From Isoetes taiwanensis (taxonomy: Eukaryota > Streptophyta > Lycopodiopsida > Isoetales > Isoetaceae): 64,000 bases of DNA. The stretch spans positions 374,001-438,000 of the forward strand of contig JAJEKV010000028.1 of NCBI GenBank assembly GCA_021234155.1, read 5' to 3'. The translations under genes were made by a program, and so were the position numbers. The notes under the pieces were generated by a model, which saw only the letters and a program-made list of their open reading frames with translations, did not search any database and was not told the origin of the DNA. This document shows positions 1-11,799 of the stretch, piece by piece. Position 1 is the first letter of the stretch; each line of letters begins with the position of its first letter.

Positions 1-1209
1 AGAATTAAGCGCGTGATTTGAGGTCCTCCTAATTGGACTCAAAAGGCAATACAATAATATGAACAGAAAGGAAAATGGGTTTGATCGCGATCTGACAACT
101 ATTCATACTGTAGATTGCCAAACAAACTATGTAACGACATAAGTGGTTCAAGAACAAAATTAACAGATGCTAATGCTATGGAACAAAACAGAAAGTCGGA
201 TCAAGCCTGTGCAAATTAATAAATCGAACTTCAAAAAACGACATCAACTTTCTGTTCTTTGGTTCCAAATTCAAAAACTACCCTGATAAAAGCTTGTAGA
301 AGCTAGAAACAGCAGAAAATAGGGGGCAGAGCTGCCTTGGCCTGGAATACTTCTACCGCCAGCAGAGTTCTTCGAACATAATTTCGCTCGCTTCTTGGGC
401 GGCTAAAGATCTTGAAGTTTCAATGAGAATAATCCCTACCGTTGATGCATGCTGCCGAATATGCCTCCTTCCTATGTTTAGGCATTACATATTATTCGCT
501 GAAGTCTTACATTTATTTATTCACCGACTTTTATATACACGTTATATTAAGGGTGAATCCATGAGCTATTTTTTTGAACGTTGATTTTGGCATATTCTTA
601 GTATATCGGGTGATTTAGTGGCTATAGTTTTCTTTAGTAGGCTTGCTTAACCCCCCTACAACAATTCTTGAAATTCTAGGCCATACACGTTGCAGTCCAC
701 GTCAGCTAATTTTGATTTAGACCATTGGATCTTTAAATTTCTTCATCGGTTAGAAAAAATAGAAAATCTAAGGAAATTGTGTCTTCCGCCATATTCTTTG
801 CCCGACATTGGGTTTTTCTTTCCTTCGCCGTTATCTTGAAGACCTGTTAGCTATCGATTATCCAGAAGCAGCAAACTAGGCTGCTTCACAATTGGCCATA
901 GCCATGGAGACCGAAGTTCAACCCGGTATTTCTTTAGCTCAGTAATTGTTTGGTTTTAACCAGTTTATTCTACATGCCTGCATGCATAATCTTAGCTTAC
1001 TATTTCGCATCCAAGGCCCTGCATTGGCAAAGTAATAGGGAAAGGAAAGGATTTGAAGCACCGTATTTTGTACACTATCTTAAGCTCATCATTAAAGTCT
1101 TTTGGATGAATTTGCACTCACTTAGCTTTTTGTTCTTAATATTATCACTTTGAAACTAGAGACGAAGAGGATAAAGGCACAATTCCAAGTCATACAACGT
1201 TATCCCCGT
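1..1209. other. Unassigned AT-rich DNA, no gene seen
   Basis: No open frame here resembles a known protein. The longest (950-1153, plus strand, 67 codons) is hydrophobic, low in complexity and has no recognisable motif. A short ATG frame near 904 stops after 13 codons with no splice donor beside it. I see no RNA gene or transposon end. Confidence 0.5.
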
Positions 1210-1720
1210 ATAAGATTAGTATATTAAAAAGTGAATATTAGAGAATCTTGGTGAATTTAAGGGAATGTAAGTGTATCCATAGGGGAATTTAAGGGAATCT
1301 TGATGAAATCTTGGATAATTTATGTCAACCCACACGTTGTCTAGAGAATGTTAAGGGGATCTTTATTAATCTAATAAAATTTAGGGAAATACTAAGGGAA
1401 TATAGGAAATTAAAGAAAATCTTAACAAATGTAAGCAAATATGTGGGGAACATGAGAAATACGAGAAAAATCTAAGGAATGTTAAGGGAATCTTGATGAA
1501 ATCTTAGAGGAAAATAAGGGAATCAATGGAAACCTTAATGATAGAAATTTAAGAGAACCTAGAACAATACTAATGGAATCTAGAGAGAATCTTCTTGATT
1601 TGGTGTGGTGTCTTATCTAAATTTGGAGGAATCTGAATGGATCTCCTATAATTGGACGTCTTTAGGGAAGCTTAGAGGAATTAAAGAAATCCTTAAGGGA
1701 TGTAAGAGAATCTGTTGGAA
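1210..1720. repeat. Degenerate AAGGGAATCTT-type repeat
   Basis: Variants of AAGGGAATCTTGATGAAATC and AAGGGAATGTTAAGGGAATC recur many times at irregular spacing, for example near 1258-1315, 1350-1400 and 1485-1520. The stretch is AT-rich, has no coding potential, and looks like an old diverged short tandem array. Confidence 0.6.
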
Positions 1721-1788
1721 TTTTGAAGCATGCGACGTATCCAATGGGATATTCATGGAATCTTCTTTTATTTTTATATTATAAAGTT

Positions 1789-2770
1789 ATCCTGTATGTC
1801 ATGCATCAAACCCTAGATTGCCACGTCATTTAAAGTGCCACATCATCAAATCCTAGATTGTATTGTCACATCATTAAACCCTAGATTATGTCACATGGCA
1901 TTTTTCATTACCATGTCTAGATTGTATGTGCTACATCATTAAACCTTAGATTGTGGCACGTGGCATTTTGTATTGCCATGTCATCAAATTCTAGATTGTG
2001 CATGCTACATCATCAAACCCTAGAAGTTATCATGTATGTCATGCATCAAACCCTAGATTGCCACGTCATTTAAACTGCCACATCATCAAACCCTAGATTG
2101 TGGCCTAGATTGTGTGTGCCACATCATCAAACCCTAGATTGTGGCACGTGGCATTCAATATTGCCACATCATCAAACCTTAGATTATGCGACGTGGCAAT
2201 TTTAGTGCCACATCATTTTTAGATTGTCATGCATCATCAAACCCTAGGTTGCCAAGTTCTAGATTGTGCATGCTACATCATCAAACCCTAGAAGTTATCA
2301 TGTATGTCATGCATCAAACCCTAGATTGCCACGTCATTTAAACTGCCACATCATCAAACCCTAGATTGTGGCCTAGATTGTGTGTGCCACATCATCAAAC
2401 CCTAGATTGTGGCACGTGGCATTCAATATTGCCACATCATCAAACCTTAGATTATGCGACGTGGCAATTTTAGTGCCACATCATTTTTAGATTGTCATGC
2501 ATCATCAAACCCTAGGTTGCCAAGTCATTTAAAGTGCCACATCATCAAATCCTAGATTGTGTGACGTGGCATTTTTAGTCCCACATCATCAAACCTTAGA
2601 TTGTGTGTGCCACATCATCAAACCCTAGATTGTGCATGTGGTGTTCCATATTGCCACATCGTCAAACCCTAGATTATGCATGCCACATCATTAGTGTATC
2701 TATGTCATGCATCAAACCTAGATTGTAGGTACCATGCCATCAAACCCTGGATTGTGCCATGTGGTATTAA
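1789..2770. repeat. Telo-box-rich repeat array
   Basis: The stretch is built from short modules combining CATCATCAAACCCTAGATTG with GCCACGTGGCATT or GCCACATCATC. I count roughly a dozen exact AAACCCTA motifs plus near variants (AAACCTTAG, AAATCCTAG). AAACCCTA is the plant telomere-repeat permutation, or telo-box, but the copies are spaced 30-45 bp apart rather than contiguous, so this is not telomere DNA. CACGTG and CACGTC cores also recur. A 268-bp unit inside is duplicated almost exactly. Confidence 0.75.
1989..2524. repeat. 268-bp tandem duplication
   Basis: Unit 1 (1989-2256) and unit 2 (2257-2524) are direct repeats that look virtually identical over their whole length. Each starts with TTCTAGATTGTGCATGC and ends with CCCTAGGTTGCCAAG. 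The near identity marks this as a recent amplification within an older, more diverged array. Confidence 0.85.
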
Positions 2771-3384
2771 GCTACGAAACTTGAAACACAATCTTAGTTG
2801 AACTTGGAATCAAGGTTCAAGACCTTATTAACTTACAACAACTGCCGAAATAACACTTCCAATTTGCCAAAACAACTTTACATCTTTGTGGTTTTTGCTC
2901 CAACATGTTAAATAATCTTTCATGTTCTAATATAACATATTACAACCCCACACATTAATACCCCACTTTGTCAACAATCACATGGAACGCAATTTCCTTA
3001 TCCTAAAGAATATTGAGGAATCTTGACAAAATCTTGATGCTAAATTCTTCATATGGATTTGGCTTTTATGGGCTTTGAATTTTCATCTTTGGATAAAGAT
3101 TTTGTTGGGAGGCGGATATTTGGAAGCGGGCGGAGTTGGAGGCGGAGCACCCAGCGCCCATTGACCCTTGCTGAGAGCGGCCTAAGGAAACGATACCTTC
3201 GATTCCCAGATTTTGGCCTTTGATTTCGGCCTCTGATCTTGTTCCAATCCAAATCGGCCTTCCTTCCAATCCAAAAAACTCTGTCTTCCCTCAAATCTGA
3301 ACCGTCCTATCAGTCTACTTGCTAGTAGTTGACCTGAGTTCTGGGCTTTGACTGGGCTAGATCTTCCAGGCCTGGCTGAATCCC
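2771..3384. other. Unassigned DNA, no gene seen
   Basis: AT-rich to about 3060, then more GC-rich. Short minus-strand frames at 3049-3421 overlap one another and carry no recognised domain. Confidence 0.4.
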
Positions 3385-3416
3385 CTTGATCTTGATCTTG
3401 ATCTTGATCTTGATCT
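3385..3416. repeat. (CTTGAT)n microsatellite
   Basis: About five contiguous copies of the hexamer CTTGAT. Read on the minus strand it gives the run of alternating Asp and Gln codons seen in the overlapping open frame. Confidence 0.85.
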
Positions 3417-3462
3417 CTCACGCTCCCCTTTTGTAGATGGGGAGCCAGCGTACAAATCCTTC

Positions 3463-4203
3463 ATGCTGTCACGAATCGTCCCTGCAGTTTTTGGGGCTCC
3501 AAGCTTTGGATATGGCAGGGCTAAGGAGCTGCCAGTTACGCAACCCCTACCTCTCCTTCCTTTAAATTACTGCGATTGTGGATGCAGCAACTCACCACTC
3601 TTCAAGCTTCTGTTGACTCCATTGTCTTCAAGAATTTTACCTCCGTTTCTTGCTGTGGGCACAGTAACTTCAAGATCATGTGGCTCTCTGGTGCTGGGAG
3701 AAGCTCGGGCCTGCAGCCCAGAGCTTTTTTTGCTTAACTGGAGCCTTAATCTGACAAGCTGCTGTGCAAGCTGCTGCGCCTCTTTGGGATCTATCTTTCC
3801 CCTTCTGGCCAGACCAAAGGCTGAGGCTTTCATTTCAATTCTCCATCTTGTTCATGCTGAGACGTTTCTTCCTGGGAGCCTGCTATCATTTGACTGCAGG
3901 GGCCCCATTTGTGGCAGCAGCTATGCCAAGTTTGTGGGTTGTTGGCCTACCTGTTACTCTTACTCATGGCATGGAGTGTTTCTGCATGAGTGTGCTTCTG
4001 TGGGCTCAGAGCCTGCCTATATTCCTGTATTTGGTCTGATTTTTGCATGCTGGGAGGCTCTCAGCTCTGCCTACACCAAGATCTCTCCAGCTCTTGCAAT
4101 CGCTGGGTCTCCATTCTGGAAACGGATTGGCCTCAACAAAGCTGGACCTTTATACAAAAGCCTCTGCTACAACAAAGCTGAAGCTGGGCATGGGCTCTTC
4201 TAG
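3463..4203. other. Region open on both strands, product unknown
   Basis: A 246-codon plus-strand frame runs 3463-4203, and a minus-strand frame at 3567-3833 has plausible protein composition, with a charged Gln/Arg/Lys-rich helix-like segment. I recognise no family in either. The segment lies just upstream of LINE-1 and could be part of its leader or an older gene relic. Which strand, if either, ever coded cannot be decided by eye. Confidence 0.25.
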
Positions 4204-6674
4204 CCGGGTTTTGGGGATGCTCATTCAGTATTTTACCATCCTGATCTCTGTTTATCTGGCGGCGATCTCCACTATTCGCTAGGCGCCAGGTTCTTGATTG
4301 GCCAGCTTACTGGCCTCACTAGCTGTCTTGATGGTTTGGGTGCCACCTTCCTTCCTGTAAACGGGTTGCAATTCATGGGCATCCCTTGGCCAAATCTTAT
4401 TTAAGATCCATCATCTTCGGCAGCGACTCATCCTGTTCAAGCATTACCTGCACCAACGCAAGCCTCAGATCATTCTTGCACCGGTGCTTGGCTTTGCTCC
4501 CCCACCTCCCGCCTATAGAGTCTTTGCCCCATCCCCAGTGGTTCCTGTGTTGATCCCAGTGGGCAGCACCATCTTCCTTCCAGCAGCCAACTCGTTGCCA
4601 GGGGATTAGGCGGTTCCGGTGGTGGCCGAAGTCGGAGTGTTGGCCGAAGCTGGCGGGTTGGAGGAGGAAGTGATCGTGGAAGGGGAAATTCAGCACTCGC
4701 AAGAGCTTGAAAGACCGTTGCTCAAATACTTCGCCATTATCTACAACAACAGCTTGCTCTGTGGTTGGCTTGAGGGTACGAGAACGGAGTTGTGGGAGTG
4801 GCTCTTCGAGGAGCGTACTTTTCCAGAGCAACTTTTTATTGGGGCGGAGAGCATCACCACCGATCACGTCCCAACCGTCATTGTTCTTTGGCACCATAGC
4901 TACTTGGGTAGTTCGGCAGTCATCCCAGCTGCCATATTACATGTCCAGAGTGACTACAACAACTGTCAGGTCCGCATTGAGATCTACAAGATTTAGCATG
5001 GATCAAACGGAGTTTGAGGTGGTGGTCATCTCGTCATCATCATCTGAGTCATCCGATGCGCACTGGTCTGGAGCCTCCTCATCGCCTAGCAGTACTCATG
5101 ATCCCTTCATTTACACTCCAGCCATTTTGGCCAATAGATCCTTCATGAGATGGGGATGGATCACTGGCAACCCTAGGGAGTTGTGGGAATTGATTGCTAT
5201 GAGGCAAGCACTTTGGAAGTCTTATTTTGAGGAGGATGGGTTCTTCACAGTCCAAGATAACCTTGACGCAGTACTAATTCGGGTCAGGGCATTTCATTCT
5301 GTGAGTCTCGGCAGCGGCCCATGCATACTTTCATAGTCTCTGTTGAATGGTTGGAGGATCTATACTGGTTAGACTTACACTAGGCCACGGGGCCCGATTT
5401 TGGTGCAAATTCCTCTTTTGGTTGGATGTTGCACGTAGAAGATTTTATATAGCTAGTAGGCTGCCAATGGGGTTAGTTGGTAGCCATTTTGGGTTGCATA
5501 GTTATGATTGAAGGCGATATATATGGTGATGCTTTGAAGGTTTCAAATATAAAAGAAAATTGTTGTGCTTTGCACAATAAAGATGTGTCTGCATCTGGCA
5601 TAGGTCCATTGCTTCAACTTGATGCTTTAAATTTGGAGGGGACTGTTCCAACCCAAGTGGGACATCTTCAAGCGGTGGCCACTGATCTACAAGCTATGGC
5701 CCATCCAATAGATGTCCACGAGCCTTCCAAGGAGAATACTTCATGGCATATGGATACCTTGAACAGTGATGAGAGAGATGCCAAGACCCAGCAAGCGCTA
5801 GACAAGGGAGGTGCCAATCCTCAACAAGTGCAAGGCAAGGGAGGTGTCAATCCCCAACAAGCGGAAGACCAGGCCTTGCTTCCACGAGGTGGTGGAAAAA
5901 CCTTGCTGAAGGTACCTACATACAAGGATGTGGCTAGTATATCGGGCTAGGGTGGGCCTGAGGAATGCCCCAACCAAGGTGACGATCTATGAGAAAAGGA
6001 ATTTTCTTTGCCTCAGGACAACACCTTGAAACAACATGGTACCCAAGTGGGAAGTTATGGTCCTGAGGGGGGAGACAAGAGTAAGGGAAATATACTGATT
6101 GAGCAAGTTTCGCTACGTATACCAGAGGTGGCTGACAGCATTAGAGAGCTTGGCAAGATGGCCTTGATAGGAAGAGGGATGCAGAATATTGGAGTGTTGC
6201 AGCTTTAAAGGCCATTTGCTCACAGGTAGGGGAGTTTGTTGGGGTCGAATTCAAACCAGACTCCCCGGAAGGGTGTGCCTCACGGTAGATCTTCTGAGGC
6301 CAATACCTACAGGGGTGGCATTTACGAGATTCGATAGGAAAGAGGAATGGTTCGACATGAGACTTGAGGGAATTCCACCAGCTTGTAATCTATGTAGTCA
6401 GAGGTTCCATTCTTGTCCTCTTTGCAGGGAGGTCGTCAAGGATGGCATTGGCGAGCACAAGTCTGATGATGGCTGGCAACTGGCCATACCTAGGCAGGTT
6501 GGTCGGAGGGGTGGGCGAGGTACAAGAGGAGGGCGATATGCGCCAACTGTGACTAGGGTGGTGCATGGGGATATGAGCCACATTAAGTTTGTGTCCCTCA
6601 TAAAGGAGAGTGTTCCTTTGGCCCGCAAAATGAGGAGATAGGGACAGGCGCTATGGGAAATGAGGCCCCTCCCC

Positions 6675-6675
<1 letters not shown>

Positions 6676-6720
<45 letters not shown>
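6676..6720 (+). repeat. A45 homopolymer inside LINE-1 ORF1
   Basis: Forty-five uninterrupted A residues follow CCCCTCCCCC. Coding-like sequence resumes on the far side, so this is not the 3' tail of LINE-1. It may mark an internal slippage expansion, the tail of a tiny inserted retroelement, or a collapsed assembly region. Confidence 0.95.
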
Positions 6721-6722
<2 letters not shown>

Positions 6723-7342
6723 ATGCGGAGGCACTAAAAATAAGGGGGGCAACATTGACAACATTAATGTCATCCTTGAAGGGAGACGAGAGAGTGGTTC
6801 GGATGACCCGCGAAAAGAGAAGATTAAGATTGGCACTCAGGAAAGTGAGCCCTTTCTTAATGAGTCCCCCCAAAAAGGGTCGTGTGGTGCTATAGTTTGC
6901 AAGGAGGGCACAGTAAACAAGGTGGAGGGAGCAAGTGTCACGCAAATTGATGGAGATGACAAAAATGGTGCAGATGTGGACGTTGGCGCTGAAAATAAGG
7001 TGGACAATGATGGCAACTTTTTCTTGAAGGGGAGACTAGAAAGTGGTTTGGATAACATGGAAATCAGGGACGATGGGGATAGGGATGGCTCTACGATGGG
7101 AGGCTTGGAGGGTAGACTACCTACCACAAAAAATAATAAAGGGGATACTGTAAGTGTCTTGAAGGGGGACACCTATACCGGAGAAGAAGGGGATGGGTGC
7201 GACAACATTAATGTGGAGAAATGGACGGCCATAGGTGGCCACCCCCTTGTGGACAATAGTCCCTCTTGCACAAAAATCGGTGAAGATGGCACAAGCTCAA
7301 AAAGCAAGGAAGACAGCCCCCCTCTTGTGGACTGGAATTATG

Positions 7343-7495
7343 GGACCCCTAAAGATATGGTTGGGCATGTCGTGCTACATAAAGATGGTATTACTAGGGA
7401 TAATGATGAGTCACGTGATGGAACCCCTGAAGATATGGTTGAGCATGTCGTGCTACATAAAAATGGTATTACTAGGGACAATGACGAGTCACGTG
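7343..7495 (+). repeat. Duplicated coding block in ORF1 C-terminus
   Basis: Two tandem direct repeats of about 75-78 bp, at 7343-7417 and 7418-7495. Both encode a block containing DMVGHVVLHK or DMVEHVVLHK followed by GITRDNDESR. The frame is preserved across both, so the duplication happened while the ORF was still coding. Confidence 0.8.
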
Positions 7496-7953
7496 GGGTG
7501 ATGGAAAAAAGTGCAACGACCTGTATGGAGGCAGGGATGCATAGCCAGGGGAGGGGGAGGGGAAGTCAAGATGTAGTACATGATGGTAGGGGTGACCTAC
7601 CCCGGGGGAAAGTACACCACCAATAAATGGGATGCAGATGGTGGCGCAGATGTCTTTGCCATCGACCAGGAAGTCCCTTCGAAAAAAGAGGTAGGTTATA
7701 CTCCCCAAGCATGTGTGTTTTTATGGGTAAAGCTATGGTCTACACGGGGGCGGGCAGGTCATAGGTTGATATTTAGCTAGGCGTGTGAATCTTTTACCAC
7801 CCATATGTACTCTCATTAGTATTGGCAGAGTGTTGGAGCTGGAGGTAGAGGGGTCGGATATTGCCCACCGGCAGGATGTGCGCCTCACTTTACTATATTA
7901 TGGTTCCAAGAAACATATGGTCTGCCTAGGGGCAGGCGCACCAGTGATAAGCG

Positions 7954-9084
7954 GTGGCATTTGATATGAGGATTGTATCGTGGAATCTAAGGGGAATGAA
8001 AGGTGCTCTCAAGAGGGCCAGGATGTTGTCAGCTATGCGCTCTATGCAGGCTGACATTATTCTTATTCAAGAGCTCAGGTTGGGTGATTTTGAGGCATGT
8101 TCCCTTGGGGGATGGATGGGTTGTGGATACAACTCGCTTATTTCCAAAGCAGATGGGACTAAGGGGGGTATAGGTGCCTTGTGGAAGGGTCTCACACCTA
8201 AGTCCACCTACACAAGCCCTACCGACAGATGGCAGGCTCTTATATTTGAAGCGCAAGGGGTGTGCTGGGGACTGATAAATGTATATACCTCCAACAACCC
8301 TGCTGAAAAAGCCTTGTTATGGGGCGAAATTGATAGTTGGGCTACGAGGCAGCTAGTGGACAATTGGGTGTTGGCAGGGGATTTTAACATGACAGATACT
8401 TGGGACCAAAAGTTAGGGGTCAACCGTAACCTCCAGCTTCAGGAAAAGACGGCTTGGGAACACCTACTGGATGATATTGGACTACTACTTATACCCCCAT
8501 CTAATGCTCTTTACTCCTGGTCCAATAAGCAGAAAGGTCAGAACCGAGTCTACTGCCTCCTTGACCATTTTTATGTTGCTAATAGAACAACTAGCTTTAT
8601 GGATCGATGCTTTGTACAGGCTGATTTGTGCTTCTCCCATTCAGACCATATCCCTCAAGTACTGACATTTGAATCCCTACTGGTGGTATGCGAGAAGGGA
8701 TGCTTGCCCTTCAAGTTTAATACAAGCTACCTGACTAAGCCGAGATTTGTAGATGCATTCAAGTTGTTTCTTGCCTCTTTGCCCCAAACATCCTTACCTG
8801 GCATGAAAAGATGGGTACAGAAGGCACGGGCTATGAAAAAATGGATAAAGTCATGGGGCAGGGATCGGGCTGCTATATTTGGAAAGGAGAAAAATGGCCT
8901 CTATAATGAGCTAAGAAGCATTAGACACGATCTATTGAACGACCCCCTTGATGTTGACAAGCAAAATAAAGAGGAGGAGATGGAAAGAAAGGCAAAAGCT
9001 ATTGAAGAGGAAGAGGCAAGGGGAGCTTCTGTAAGGTCAAAATCTAGGTGGTATGCAGAGATGGACCATGAGAACTCTCTTTAG
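7954..9084 (+). CDS. LINE-1 ORF2, endonuclease part (open, 376 codons)
   Basis: The N-terminal half of LINE ORF2 encodes an apurinic/apyrimidinic-type endonuclease that nicks the target DNA to prime reverse transcription. Family landmarks are present in order: SWNLRGM near residue 10, IQELRLG near 38, NVYTSN near 110, AGDFNMTD near 144, and SHSDHIP near 230. These supply the Asn, Glu, Asp/Asn and Asp-His of the active site. A linker rich in Lys and Glu follows to the stop at 9082. ATG 7954 was taken as start because the RIVSWN motif follows at once. The reverse transcriptase lies downstream in other frames, so the intact polyprotein no longer exists. Confidence 0.85.
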   Translation: MAFDMRIVSWNLRGMKGALKRARMLSAMRSMQADIILIQELRLGDFEACSLGGWMGCGYNSLISKADGTKGGIGALWKGLTPKSTYTSPTDRWQALIFEAQGVCWGLINVYTSNNPAEKALLWGEIDSWATRQLVDNWVLAGDFNMTDTWDQKLGVNRNLQLQEKTAWEHLLDDIGLLLIPPSNALYSWSNKQKGQNRVYCLLDHFYVANRTTSFMDRCFVQADLCFSHSDHIPQVLTFESLLVVCEKGCLPFKFNTSYLTKPRFVDAFKLFLASLPQTSLPGMKRWVQKARAMKKWIKSWGRDRAAIFGKEKNGLYNELRSIRHDLLNDPLDVDKQNKEEEMERKAKAIEEEEARGASVRSKSRWYAEMDHENSL

Positions 9085-9133
9085 GGTGGCTGGTGCCAGG
9101 CTAGCATAGAATGGAATTTGACATCGACAAGCA

Positions 9134-11623
9134 ATGGATATTGGGGTCTTTCTTAAACAGACATACCAGTCTCTTTTCTCGGAAAACCCTCAGCCGATGG
9201 GTCTTGATGATGCAATGGAGGCCTGCTCCAAGGTAACTCAAACCAGTATTCTTCCTGCTGACAATCGACAGCTCATGGCCGACATCACAGAGCAAGAGAT
9301 CTTCAAAACACTATGTTCCATGTCAACGGGCAAGTCCCCTGGTCCAGATGGGTTTCCCCCGGAGTTTTATGTGGAATTATGGCCATAACTTAAGGTGGAT
9401 TAATTTGGTGGAAGCTATTAGAGGGGCATGGTCAACCAAAGAACTTCACTCGACTATTTCTGCAGGTTTTATTTCCTTGATTCCCAAAGTGGACAGACCA
9501 CTGTCTATAGGTGAGTGGAGACCCATTGCTCTGACTAACACTACTTATAAGATTTTGGCTAAGATCATTGCGTCCAGAATGAAACCTATTGCAGCAAGGG
9601 AAGGGGCACACCGGTGTCAAAGATCATGTCAACCGGTAGTTCTTCTGAAGTTGGACTTCAAGAGAGCATATGACTCTTTACGTTGGCAATGCTTAGAGAG
9701 AATTATGCATCGAATGGGATTCCATCCCGATTTGGTTGGGAAGGTAATGGGCCTTAACAATCTTGCTAGTGCATCAGTGATCCTCAATGGGAGGCCTACA
9801 GGACTATTCCAAATAAGGAAGGGAGTAAGACAGGGATGCCCACTAGCGCATCTATTCCTCATTGTAGCTTCTGACGCGCTTGGTCAAAATTGAGGTACAA
9901 CTACAGAGAATCGAGGGACTGAGGCTTCCAGGCATGGCTGATGAGATGCTCACTATTATGCAATACGCAGATATTCCTCAGGTATGATGACCAGAGTTTA
10001 ACTAAGTTTAAAGGAGTTCTTTCTACTTTCTCTATTGCATCTGGAATTGAGCTCAGTAGGAACAAATGTTCTATCTTGTGGCCGCATGAGGGACAAGTCC
10101 ACCACACTGTTTTGGCCCTTGGGCTCCAAGTATTAAGACAACAAGATACAATGAAGCTTCTAGGTGTTCCCCTCTCTTTTCAGGCCTCTACTCGTGGGTT
10201 GTGGACCCCCATTCTGGAGAAGGTTCGGAGGAAAATAAATCTGTGGTCACTGAGAAGCCTCTCTACAGTGGGCAGAGTGACGGTAGCCAATGCTGTGCTT
10301 GGATCCTCACATGTCTTCTACTCCTCGGTCCTCGTGGACCCTAAGACAGTCTACGAGAAGCTCCAGAGGATGATCAGGATGTTCATATGGAATGGCCCCT
10401 CTGAACTTGCATGGTCTGAGGTATGCAGAGACAGGAGAGATGGGGGATTGGGCTGCAAGGAGCTACTATTGCAAGCTCAGGTCTTGGCAGCAAAAATAAT
10501 CTGGAGATCTCTTATGAGGGAGCAATCACCTGCGCTTCACTTTGTCTGATTCTGGCTAGGCAAATGCGCACCCCTATGCAGATCATCAGTTCCTATGGAG
10601 GAGGTAAGCTCCTTCTTTTACTCATTCTCTATGCCACGTGGTGTATCCCCTGTTATACGAGGTCTATTCAGTGCATGGCAAGAAGTTATAGAGGTTTTCC
10701 ACCTAAAGCCGTCCCTGGTGGAAGTGGGGGGCCTTAGCATCTTCTGGAATACAACAATATCAGAAAAGCATGGGCTATCACTGGCTCTGGTCCACCCCGT
10801 ATATACTCGAGGTGGAGACAACAAGGGATCCGCCACTTAGCTGATGTGTGGTTGGATGGTCAATGGTTCCTGGTCTGAACTTCAAGCCCGGCTCAAACAA
10901 GCTAGTGTGTTGGACAAGAGTATATTTAGATGCATTTTGGCTAATGTGCATGACTGGTCAGGGATTGTAGGCCTTGGTGAGGTCTGGGGGATTGAAGGGC
11001 AAGATGGATACTCAGTAAGTAGGATTTATAGGCTAAAAAGGAAACTCTCTCCCTTCAAGGTTTTGGCTAGCCTGGATGTCACAGATGAGGTGTTCCTGCA
11101 ACTCTTGGTGAGTTCCTGCCAATGCTGGTGCTCCAAGAAGATACAGATGTTCTGGTGGTTAGCTCTCCAGGACGCAATCAACACCATGTCCCGGCTGAGG
11201 AGGAGGAAAATAGTGGAATCAGATCTCTGCCCACTAGGATGTGGGCAATGTGAATCAGTAGAACACATGTTCTTCTGCCCGATGGCGGTAGACTTTTGGC
11301 ATTGGGCTTCACCCATACTTCACTTAACCCCTGACGAGTGGAAGTGGCCACATATCTTAATGGTTTCAGCTAGATCACGGACCAGAGCTTCGGTCATCAA
11401 CATTGCTCTATGGGCAGTCTGGAAACACAGGTGTGATATTGCAATTGGAAAGCGGACTCCCTCTACCACTCGAATACGCAAATACTTCAACATGGAGGTT
11501 GCAATGATGGGGTTGGGGCACCACATGAAGTATGGTAGAAATTATGATAAGGAGCTTGATAAGATTGGTAGTACACAAGGCTTCAGCATGCATGTTTTTC
11601 CGTTGCTCATGGAGCACGGATGA
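9134..11623 (+). pseudogene. LINE-1 ORF2, reverse transcriptase and C-terminus, broken
   Basis: The reverse transcriptase starts at 9134 with the conserved KSPGPDGFP block near 9331. A frameshift near 9385 moves it to another frame, which carries FISLIPK, WRPIALTN, the motif A text LDFKRAYDSLRW, and VRQGCPLA. The stretch normally holding the GFV-x-GR block between them is missing, so an internal deletion is likely. Near 9960 the active-site motif reads QYAD and then departs, so the second catalytic Asp is lost through a small deletion. The thumb region continues at 9941-10549. A C-terminal zinc-finger region (CPLGCGQCESVEHMFFCP near 11228) ends at 11623. Confidence 0.85.
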
Positions 11624-11766
11624 GGTAGCCATTCAAGCCTGACTTAAACTTTGGCAGTTAACCCCCTAACTCCTCTTGGGACTAGGTGGGTTCCCCTTGT
11701 GCTCATGGATGATATCTGGACATAAGGTCCATCTACGTGTTTTTACTTTCTTATTAATATAACTAG

Positions 11767-11795
11767 AAAAAGTGCCCAGCGTTGCTGGGCTTTTT
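11767..11795 (+). other. A5-hairpin-T5 structure at LINE-1 3' end
   Basis: A five-A run precedes a perfect 7-bp stem (GCCCAGC / GCTGGGC) with a GTT loop, followed directly by five T residues. It looks like a bacterial intrinsic terminator but lies at or just past the 3' tail of a plant LINE, where such terminators are not used. It may be a 3' recognition hairpin for the LINE reverse transcriptase, or the edge of another repeat. Confidence 0.6.
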
Positions 11796-11799
11796 GTCA

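Larger units (their letters stand above)
4998..7626 (+). pseudogene. LINE-1 ORF1, broken
   Basis: ORF1 of plant L1 elements binds the element's RNA and acts in the ribonucleoprotein. The first segment (from ATG 4998) is Ser-rich and acidic and runs to a frameshift near 5336. Readable segments follow at 5477-5950 and 6008-6208. At 6189-6641 the reading passes through a DUF4283/zinc-knuckle-like block with the Cys pattern CNLCSQRFHSCPLC, preceded by text typical of the family (VDLLRPIPTGV). The C-terminal part (6922-7626) is acidic and Gly/Asp-rich and contains a duplicated block of about 25 residues. At least three frameshifts or stops, and a 45-base A run at 6676, interrupt it. The family assignment rests on the Cys block and on the position before ORF2. 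Confidence 0.65.
4998..11766 (+). mobile_element. LINE-1: decayed L1-type non-LTR retrotransposon
   Basis: A plus-strand LINE with the usual plant L1 order: ORF1 (nucleic-acid-binding, Cys-rich), then ORF2 with an apurinic-type endonuclease, reverse transcriptase and a C-terminal zinc-finger region. The 5' limit is set at the first convincing ORF1 methionine and may lie further upstream, perhaps including 3463-4990. The 3' limit is set near the ATTAATATAACTAGAAAAA tail. I could not find a convincing target-site duplication. Multiple frameshifts and stops, and loss of the second catalytic Asp of the reverse transcriptase, make it inactive. Confidence 0.85.

Noticed and set aside
1789-2770. True telomere or CRISPR-like array
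   Set aside because: AAACCCTA units are not contiguous, and repeat and spacer lengths are irregular with related spacers, so it is neither telomeric DNA nor CRISPR.
6653-6895. Lys-run protein frame and its Phe-run mirror
   Set aside because: Both are produced by the A45 homopolymer.
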